A stretch of DNA of 64,000 nucleotides from an uncultured Cellulomonadaceae bacterium (lineage in GTDB: Bacteria; Actinomycetota; Actinomycetes; Actinomycetales; Cellulomonadaceae), in assembly GCA_947495165.1 (NCBI GenBank), contig CANLXM010000002.1:186001-250000 (forward strand). Direction: 5' to 3'. The translations under genes and the position numbers were made by a program. Positions within the stretch are counted from its first letter, which is position 1, and each line of letters begins with the position of its first letter. Under the pieces are notes generated by a model, which saw only the letters and a list, made by a program, of their open reading frames with translations, did no database searches and was not told the DNA's origin. This document shows positions 58,426 through 64,000 of this stretch, in pieces.

Positions 58426-59562
58426 ATGACCCTCCTCGACGCTCTTCGCCGCCGCCCCGACGTGGAGGCACCCGAGCTCGTCGCGGTGGACGCGGCCGAC
58501 CGGCTGCTCCTCGACGAGGCGGCCGCCGACGTCGCCGCGGCGCCCCCGGGCACGGTCGTCACCCTGGACGACGCGTACGGCGCCCTCACCCTCGGCGCGG
58601 TCGGCCTGCACGGCGCGCGAGACGTGCGCGCGCACACCGACCTGGTCACCGGCGAGCGCGCCCTCGCGCTCAACGCCGCGCAGGTCGGTCTCGAGGGCAG
58701 CTTCCGCTCCTTCCCCGCGCTCGACCCCGCGGTCCTCGCCGGAGCCCGCGTGGTGCTGCTGCGCCTGCCCCGCGGGCTGGACGCGCTCGACGAGCTCGCG
58801 CAGCTCATCGCGGCGCACGCGGACCCCGACGTGGTCGTCTACGCGGGCGGTCGGCTCAAGCACATGACCCGGGCGATGAACGACGTGCTCGCCCGGCACC
58901 TCACGGACGTCCACGCGACGCTCGCCCGCGGCAAGGCCCGCGTCCTCGTTGCCCGCGGCGTCCGTCCCGAGCCGGAGACCGCGACGACGTACCCGCGCGC
59001 CGAGCGCCACGACGACGTCGGCCTCACCGTCCTGGCCCACGGCGCCGCGTTCGCGAGCACGCGCGTCGACATCGGGACGCGGTTCCTGCTCGAGGCCCTC
59101 ACCCGTACGCCGCTGCCCCGCGACGTCGTGCAAGCCGTCGACCTCGGCTGCGGCACGGGGGTGCTCGCCACCTGGCTCGCACGCGAGCACCCGCACGCCC
59201 GTGTGATCGCGACGGACCAGTCCGCGGCGGCAGTCGCATCGGCGGCGGCCACCGCGGCCGAGAACGGCGTGGCCGACCGGGTGGTGGTGCTCCGCGACGA
59301 CGTCGGCGGCGAGATCCCCGACGCCTCCGTCGACGTCGTGCTGTGCAACCCGCCGTTCCACGTCGGCGCCGCCGTGCACACCGGCGCGGCGTCGGGCATG
59401 TTCGCCGCGGCCGCGCGGATGCTGCGGCCCGGCGGCGAGCTGTGGTCGGTGTACAACTCCCACCTGCGCTACAAGGGGGAGCTGAACCGCGTCGTCGGTC
59501 CCACGCAGATGGTCGCGCAGAACCCCAAGTTCACCGTCGCCCGCTCGGTCGCCCGCGGCTGA
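58426..59562 (+). CDS. RsmC/RlmG-like rRNA guanine-N2 methyltransferase
   Basis: A 378-residue protein with two Rossmann-like halves. The N-terminal half (residues 1-190) is a degenerate methyltransferase fold used for RNA recognition. The C-terminal half has the SAM loop VDLGCGTGVLATWLAREHP, RVIATDQSAAAV and the catalytic VVLCNPPFHVGAAVH, where NPPF is the signature of N2-guanine methylation. It is divergent from cbs with a very short shared promoter region. Whether the target is 16S G1207 or 23S G1835 cannot be told. Confidence 0.88.
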   Translation: MTLLDALRRRPDVEAPELVAVDAADRLLLDEAAADVAAAPPGTVVTLDDAYGALTLGAVGLHGARDVRAHTDLVTGERALALNAAQVGLEGSFRSFPALDPAVLAGARVVLLRLPRGLDALDELAQLIAAHADPDVVVYAGGRLKHMTRAMNDVLARHLTDVHATLARGKARVLVARGVRPEPETATTYPRAERHDDVGLTVLAHGAAFASTRVDIGTRFLLEALTRTPLPRDVVQAVDLGCGTGVLATWLAREHPHARVIATDQSAAAVASAAATAAENGVADRVVVLRDDVGGEIPDASVDVVLCNPPFHVGAAVHTGAASGMFAAAARMLRPGGELWSVYNSHLRYKGELNRVVGPTQMVAQNPKFTVARSVARG

Positions 59563-59583
59563 CGTCCGGCCCAGCGGCGGGAT

Positions 59584-60471
59584 TCAGCGCAGGCGCGGGA
59601 GGAGGGCGGCGACGTCGTCGAGGATCGCCGGGTCGCCCGCGTAGATGCCGTCGGTGCGCGGGTGGTGCACGATCACGTCGGTGAAGCCGAGCTCCGCGGC
59701 CCGTCCCACCATGTCCTCGAAGCGCGCGACGCTGTCGAGCGCGAACTCCTTGGAGTCGAGCGACAGGTAGCGCGGGAACAGCTCGTGGTCCGCGACGGCA
59801 TCCGTGCGCCCCGCAAGCTCGAGGGCCGCGTCCAGGCGCTCGCCGAGCTCGGCCACCCCGCGCCACCACGACGCGACGTCCGGCATGTCCTCCATGCCGG
59901 TGGTGACCCAGCCCTGACCGCGGGCGACCGCGACGTCGAGCGCGCGCGGCCCGTTGGCGGCGAGCACGAACGGCGGGCGGCTCGTGCCGAAGGGCCCGGG
60001 GTACATGCGCGCCCCGACGGCCGCGTAGCGCTCCCCCTGGTGATCGGTGACGGGCTGCGTGAGGAGGGTGTCGAGCAGACCCACGAACTCGTCGAGACGC
60101 CGCACCCGCTCCCCCGGGGTCAGCAGGGGCTCGCCGAGCACGGTCGCGTCGACGCCGATGCCCCCGGCGCCGAAGCCGAGGATGAACCGGCCCGCGCTGA
60201 GGTCGTCGAGGGACATGACCTCCTTGGCGAACGGCACCGGGTGGCGGTAGTTCGGGGACGCCACGAAGGTCCCGAGGCGGAGGCGCGACGTCACGAGCGC
60301 CGCGGCCGCGAGGGTCGGCACGGTCGCGAACCAGGGCTCGTCGACGAGCGTGCGCCACGCCAGGTGGTCGTACGTCCAGGCGTGATCGAAGCCGAGAGCC
60401 TCCGCGCGGCGCCACATCGGCTCCGCCTCGGACCAACGCTGCTGCGGGAGGATCACCAGGCCGAATCGCAT
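59584..60471 (-). CDS. LLM-class flavin/F420-dependent oxidoreductase
   Basis: A 295-residue TIM-barrel protein of the luciferase-like group. MRFGLVILPQQRWSEAEPMW, the cofactor-binding region LRLGTFVASPNYRHPVPFAK, LDDLSAGRFILGFGAGGIG and RPPFVLAANGPRALDVAV are typical. In mycothiol-producing actinobacteria such proteins often use F420, but the cofactor is not certain. ATG 60471 is exactly seven bases after a minus-strand TAGGCT (60483-60478) and has no ribosome site. It is convergent with the methyltransferase gene. The substrate is unknown. Confidence 0.88.
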   Translation of the reverse strand: MRFGLVILPQQRWSEAEPMWRRAEALGFDHAWTYDHLAWRTLVDEPWFATVPTLAAAALVTSRLRLGTFVASPNYRHPVPFAKEVMSLDDLSAGRFILGFGAGGIGVDATVLGEPLLTPGERVRRLDEFVGLLDTLLTQPVTDHQGERYAAVGARMYPGPFGTSRPPFVLAANGPRALDVAVARGQGWVTTGMEDMPDVASWWRGVAELGERLDAALELAGRTDAVADHELFPRYLSLDSKEFALDSVARFEDMVGRAAELGFTDVIVHHPRTDGIYAGDPAILDDVAALLPRLR

Positions 60472-60477
60472 GGCCCG

Positions 60478-60483
60478 AGCCTA
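60478..60483 (-). promoter_or_regulatory. -10 box of the LLM oxidoreductase gene, leaderless
   Basis: TAGGCT on the minus strand ending at 60478, seven bases before ATG 60471. Confidence 0.45.
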
Positions 60484-60518
60484 GGGCACGCTCTGGACCA
60501 CAGCCCCGGGCACAGCGA

Positions 60519-60549
60519 AGGCCGGGCCCCGCGGTGCGGAGCCCGGCCT
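60519..60549 (-). terminator. Terminator hairpin after the FKBP gene
   Basis: AGGCCGGGC (60519-60527) pairs with GCCCGGCCT (60541-60549), and inner CCGC/GCGG pairs continue the stem across one mismatch to a three-base loop. It lies 17 bases after the FKBP stop. Confidence 0.75.
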
Positions 60550-60565
60550 GTCGAGGAGCTGGGTG

Positions 60566-60970
60566 CTACTTGGCGTCGAGGATGTCGACGACGAACACGA
60601 GGGTGTCGTCACCGCCGATGCCCGCCTGCGGGACGCCCCGCGAGCCGTAGCCGTGGTGCGGGGGGATCGACAGCAGGACGCGCGAGCCGACCTGCTTGCC
60701 GACCAGGCCCTGGTCCCAGCCGCCGATGACGGCGCCGACGCCGATCGGGAAGTCGATCGGGGCCCCGCGGTCGTAGGAGTTGTCGAAGATCCCGCCACCC
60801 CAGAGCTGGCCGAGGTAGTTCACGACGATCGTGTTGCCGGCCTCGACGGTGTCGCCCGAGCCCTGCACGAGGACCTTCTCCTCGAGCTCCGCGGGTGCCG
60901 CGGCGTCGGGGAACGTCAGGACGGGCTTGTCGCCGAAGCCACCGGTGGCCTCAGGAAGGTGCGCAGTCAT
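60566..60970 (-). CDS. FKBP-type peptidyl-prolyl cis-trans isomerase
   Basis: A 134-residue single-domain FKBP. VVNYLGQLWGGGIFDNSYDR, FPIGVGAVIGGWDQGLVGKQ, GSRVLLSIPPHHGYGSRGVP and DDTLVFVVDIL cover the whole fold and its active site. No signal peptide or lipobox is present, so it is cytoplasmic. ATG 60970 has GAGAGGC before it. It assists proline isomerisation in folding. Confidence 0.93.
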   Translation of the reverse strand: MTAHLPEATGGFGDKPVLTFPDAAAPAELEEKVLVQGSGDTVEAGNTIVVNYLGQLWGGGIFDNSYDRGAPIDFPIGVGAVIGGWDQGLVGKQVGSRVLLSIPPHHGYGSRGVPQAGIGGDDTLVFVVDILDAK

Positions 60971-61033
60971 GTGCTGCCTCTCGGTTCGGGGGCGAGCCGC
61001 ACGGACGTGGGCTCGTAGACCAGCCTAGGTCGG

Positions 61034-61852
61034 TCAGTCGCGACCCTGCAGGATCGCGAAGATCCGCAGGAACTCGACGTACAGCCAGACGATCGTGACG
61101 ATCAGGCCGAAGGCCGCGGTCCAGGCGAACTTGGCCGGGGCGCCCTGGCGCACGCCGCGCTCGATGCCGTCGAAGTCGATGACGAGCGAGTACGCGCCGA
61201 GGAGCACGGCGACCGCGCCGATGATGACGCCCAGCGGGATCCCAGCGAGCGTGACGCCCGAGCGCAGGCCCCACGCGTCGTCCGAGCCACCGAAGATCAT
61301 CAGGCCGACGTTGACGAGCGAGAACGCGAGGTAGCTGAGCATCGCGATCATGAAGATCTTGTTGGCCTTGGGCGTGACGCGCACCTTGCCGGACTTGAAC
61401 GCGAACAGCGTGACGGCGAACGTCACGGCCGTGGCGAGCAGCGCCTGCATCGCGACGCCCGGGTAGATCCCGTCCAGCAGCGCGCTGAGGCCACCGACGA
61501 ACACGCCCTCGGCGATCGCGTACGCGGTGATCAGGGCCGGGCTCGGCTGCTTCTTGAAGATGTTGACCATCGCGAGCACGAAGCCCACGATCGCGCCGAC
61601 GATGTAGAGGTTCGGCATGGTGTCCGAGACCATCCAGGTCCCGGCGGCCACGACGGCGAGCAGGGCGAGCAGGCCACCGGTCTTCATGATGACGTCGTCG
61701 TACGTCAGGCGACCGGTGTCGCGCGTCGTCGCCGTCGGCGCCTGGTACATCTGCTCGAGCGTGGGCGCGTCCGCCGGGGCGGCGGAGCCGCGGCCACGAC
61801 GGTTGTTCGAGTCGGCGAAGACGCCGCTCGAGCTGAATACGGGGTTGCTCAC
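61034..61852 (-). CDS. Bax inhibitor-1/YccA family membrane protein
   Basis: A 272-residue protein. A disordered N-terminus of about 55 residues ends in LTYDDVIMKTGGLLALLAVV, the first of seven helices. The family features GLSALLDGIYPGVAMQALLA, the loop SGKVRVTPKANKIFMIAM and the last helix WLYVEFLRIFAILQGRD are seen. Bacterial members form pH-sensitive calcium leaks or interact with the FtsH protease in stress. GTG 61852 has AGGAGGA four bases upstream. An ECF-type promoter motif lies 80-105 bases upstream. Confidence 0.9.
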   Translation of the reverse strand: MSNPVFSSSGVFADSNNRRGRGSAAPADAPTLEQMYQAPTATTRDTGRLTYDDVIMKTGGLLALLAVVAAGTWMVSDTMPNLYIVGAIVGFVLAMVNIFKKQPSPALITAYAIAEGVFVGGLSALLDGIYPGVAMQALLATAVTFAVTLFAFKSGKVRVTPKANKIFMIAMLSYLAFSLVNVGLMIFGGSDDAWGLRSGVTLAGIPLGVIIGAVAVLLGAYSLVIDFDGIERGVRQGAPAKFAWTAAFGLIVTIVWLYVEFLRIFAILQGRD

Positions 61853-61932
61853 AGGTTCCTCCTGGTCATCGCGTCGCGGTGACGCTGGCCGTTGGTCGTG
61901 CCGGTGGCCGCGTGGCGGGCACCTGCTCTGAG

Positions 61933-61959
61933 AACGAGCGTACGCGGTCTGGTGTTCCC
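61933..61959 (-). promoter_or_regulatory. Possible ECF sigma-factor promoter of the Bax-inhibitor-1 gene
   Basis: On the minus strand GGGAAC (61959-61954), 17 bases, then CGTT (61936-61933). This fits the SigE/SigH-type pattern GGAAC-N16-17-CGTT of actinobacteria. A housekeeping-like TACGCT box overlaps the spacer end. Confidence 0.4.
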
Positions 61960-61966
61960 GCGAGTC

Positions 61967-64000
61967 TCACGCACCGCTCGGAGCGGTCGCACCGTCGGCG
62001 GTGTCCGCGCCGTCGGCGCCTCGCTCCGAACGCAGCGCGGCACGCTTGGCCTCGCGCTTCGCCTCTCGCTTGTCCGCCCGCTTCTCCTTGCCCCGTTCGA
62101 TCAGCAGGTAGAGCACGGGGACGACGATCAGCGTGAGCAGGGTCGACGTCAGCAGACCGCCGATGACGACCAGCGCGAGCGGCTGGGAGATGAACGCGCC
62201 TCCGCCGGTGACGCCGAGCGCCATCGGGGTGAGCGCGAAGATCGTCGCGAGCGCCGTCATGACGATCGGCCGCAGGCGCTTGCGGGCGCCCTCGTCGATC
62301 GCCTCGCGCAGCGTCCGGCCGCGGGACCGGTACTGGTTGATGAGGTCGATCAGCACGATCGCGTTCGACACCACGATCCCCACGAGCATGAGCATGCCGA
62401 TCAGCGAGGCGACGCCCAGCGGCGTGCCGGACACCAGCAGCAGGATGAGCGCGCCCGTGGCCGCGAACGGCACCGAGACGAGCAGGATCAGCGGCTGCAC
62501 GAGGGAGTTGAACGTCGCCACCATGACGATGAACACGATCGCGATCGCGGCCACCAGCGCCAGGCCGAGGTCCGCGAAGGCCTCCTCCTGGTCCGAGGCG
62601 ACGCCGCCGATCTCGACGGACGCACCCGCGGGCAGGTCGAGGTCGTCGACCATCGCCGTCAGCGCGCTCGTCAGCGAGCCGAGGTCCTGCCCGGCGGGCG
62701 TGACCGCGACCGTGGCGCTGCGCGCACCGTCGATCCGGCTGATCGACGTCGGCAGCTCGACCTCCTCGACCGACGCGAGGTCGGTCAGGGGCACCAGGCC
62801 GGCGGCCGTCGGCAGGCTCAGGTCCCGCAGCTCGGCGAGCGTCTGCGGGATCGGGTTGCCGCGCAGCAGGACGTCCACACGCCCGTCGCCGAGGTCCACG
62901 GTGCCGAGGTTCGACTCGTACATCGAGCCGGACACGATGCCCACGACCTGCGTCTCGGTGAGCCCCGCGGCGGCCGCCGCCTCCTGGTCGACCGTCACCT
63001 GCACGGCGGGCTGGCCCTGGGCGAGGTTGTTCGCGACCTCGGCGGCGCCGTCGACCTCGGCAGCCGCGGCGGCCACCTGGGCGGCCGCCTGCTCGAGCAC
63101 GTCGATGTCCGCGGACTGGATGACGAGGTCCACGGTCGAGCTGCCGAACGCGGCGTCGGACCCGGCGACGGAGACGTCACCGATGTCCTCGAGCTCACCC
63201 AGGGCCTCGCGGACGTCGGCCTCGACCGCCGCGGTGTCGGCGTCCTCGGCCAGGGTCAGCGCGAACGAGGCGCTCGGGCCGCTGCCCCCACCCATGAAGG
63301 CCGCCTCGATGCCGCCCGAGGAGCCGACCGTCGTCTGCATCGTCTCGATCTCGGCGATGTCGGCGAGCGCCTCCTCGACCTGGGTCGCCGCCGCGTCCTG
63401 GGTCTCCAGGCTCGTGGCCGGCGCGAAGCTCGTCGTCACGGTCAGGGTGTTCTGGCCGGCGTCGCCGAGGAAGTTCGTCTCGAGGCGGGGCACGAGCGCG
63501 AGCGTGCCGGCGAAGATGCCGACGGACACCGCGATCGTGATCACCGGGTGGGCGAGGGCGCCGCGCAGCGACGGGACGTACGCGCGCTGCCACAGGCCAC
63601 GGCGCTCCTTGGCCTCGGCGGCCGCGCGGGCCTCCGCCTGCGCGTCCTCGTCCCCGGCGTGCAGCGGCTCTCTGATGAACCAGTACGCGAGTACCGGGAC
63701 GATCGTCAGTGCCACGAACAGGGAGGCGAGCATCGCGATCGCGACCGTGACGGCGAACGGCCGGAACAGCTCGCCCACGGAGCCGCCCACGAGGGCGATG
63801 GGCACGAACACGGCGATGGTCGCGATGGTCGACGACGTGATGGCACCACCGACCTCGCGCACCGCCCCGAGGATCGCGTGGCTCTTGGCCTCGCCGTAGG
63901 ACAGGTGCCGCTTGATGTTCTCGATCACGACGATCGAGTCGTCCACGACGCGGCCGATCGAGATCGTGAGCGCGCCGAGGGTGAGGATGTTGAGGGTGTA
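61967..64000 (-). CDS. RND-superfamily efflux transporter (AcrB/HAE1-like), N-terminus outside window
   Basis: The frame is open from the right edge to the stop at 61967, giving the last 677 residues. It enters in helix four with the proton-relay DD in RVVDDSIVVIENIKRHLSYG. Further helices and the second periplasmic loop (SLETQDAAATQVEEALADIA, QAAAAAGLTETQVVGIVSGS, IPQTLAELRDLSLPTAAGLV) follow, and then the second membrane half (LGVASLIGMLMLVGIVVSNA with IVLIDLINQYRSRGRTLREA). The HAE1 permease form is complete at this end. A basic Lys/Arg tail and an acidic end (about residues 620-677) are cytoplasmic. Actinobacteria lack an outer-membrane partner of the usual kind, so it probably exports lipids or drugs alone. 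The first part of the protein is not visible. Confidence 0.9.
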   Translation of the reverse strand, partial: YTLNILTLGALTISIGRVVDDSIVVIENIKRHLSYGEAKSHAILGAVREVGGAITSSTIATIAVFVPIALVGGSVGELFRPFAVTVAIAMLASLFVALTIVPVLAYWFIREPLHAGDEDAQAEARAAAEAKERRGLWQRAYVPSLRGALAHPVITIAVSVGIFAGTLALVPRLETNFLGDAGQNTLTVTTSFAPATSLETQDAAATQVEEALADIAEIETMQTTVGSSGGIEAAFMGGGSGPSASFALTLAEDADTAAVEADVREALGELEDIGDVSVAGSDAAFGSSTVDLVIQSADIDVLEQAAAQVAAAAAEVDGAAEVANNLAQGQPAVQVTVDQEAAAAAGLTETQVVGIVSGSMYESNLGTVDLGDGRVDVLLRGNPIPQTLAELRDLSLPTAAGLVPLTDLASVEEVELPTSISRIDGARSATVAVTPAGQDLGSLTSALTAMVDDLDLPAGASVEIGGVASDQEEAFADLGLALVAAIAIVFIVMVATFNSLVQPLILLVSVPFAATGALILLLVSGTPLGVASLIGMLMLVGIVVSNAIVLIDLINQYRSRGRTLREAIDEGARKRLRPIVMTALATIFALTPMALGVTGGGAFISQPLALVVIGGLLTSTLLTLIVVPVLYLLIERGKEKRADKREAKREAKRAALRSERGADGADTADGATAPSGA

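Noticed and set aside
1..64000. tRNA or rRNA genes
   Set aside because: No cloverleaf with a conserved T-loop or CCA end and no rRNA motif was noticed on either strand. A covariance-model scan could not be run.

Overview
The window is high-GC chromosomal DNA from an actinobacterium. Lineage marks are a WhiB1-type iron-sulfur regulator, a mycothiol S-conjugate amidase (mca), a PdtaS-type GAF/PAS kinase, DUF222/13E12, DUF4307, DUF2505 and DUF5997 proteins, and many GTG starts. A complete cebE-cebF-cebG-bglC-cebR cello-oligosaccharide locus together with the DUF222 protein suggests a cellulolytic Micrococcales such as a Cellulomonas relative. The genus is an inference. No rRNA, tRNA, CRISPR array, prophage or insertion sequence was found.

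Layout. 1-618: the N-terminal part of a DUF222 protein running off the left edge. 737-16835: a cell-surface glycan region. A tightly overlapping minus-strand operon (10554 down to 952) holds a WbpD/WbpE/WbpB-like set for 2,3-diamino-sugar nucleotides, three to four glycosyltransferases and an ABC exporter. Beside it on the plus strand lie a dolichol-phosphate-sugar-synthase-like glycosyltransferase, a DUF2304 protein and two LytR-CpsA-Psr ligases; purE-purK and a GtrA-family flippase follow. 16881-20966: two two-component systems. 21166-28170: two tandem MacB/FtsX-type ABC transporters with almost identical ATPase genes; the second TCS and both transporters share an upstream GGGATGAC element. 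28259-31290: a small membrane protein, whiB1, a pdtaS-like kinase and a DUF2505 protein. 31588-38468: the ceb operon with three CebR-like operators, then cebR translationally coupled to a crcB/fluC fluoride-channel pair. 38508-43192: glutamate dehydrogenase, msrA, an AI-2E-family permease and ilvA. 43248-52197: greA, DUF4307, mca, a small membrane protein, nitrilase, map, a beta-phosphoglucomutase-like HAD protein, a GH65 phosphorylase, hlyIII and a cis-prenyltransferase; much of this order matches mycobacterial Rv1080c-Rv1086. 52203-64000: a COG4637-like ATPase, a repeat-rich non-coding stretch, a LysR effector-domain protein without a DNA-binding domain divergent from DUF5997, a CBS-heme oxygenase-CGS group, a RsmC-like methyltransferase, an LLM oxidoreductase, an FKBP, a Bax-inhibitor-1 protein and an RND transporter cut by the right edge.

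Throughout the window a TAnnnT hexamer often ends exactly seven bases before an ATG or GTG that lacks a Shine-Dalgarno sequence. This points to many leaderless transcripts and was used to choose several starts. The most interesting candidates are the shared element linking one TCS to two diversifying ABC transporters, the LysR-fragment/DUF5997 pair, a possible transcription attenuator in the greA leader, and heme oxygenase embedded in a transsulfuration operon.
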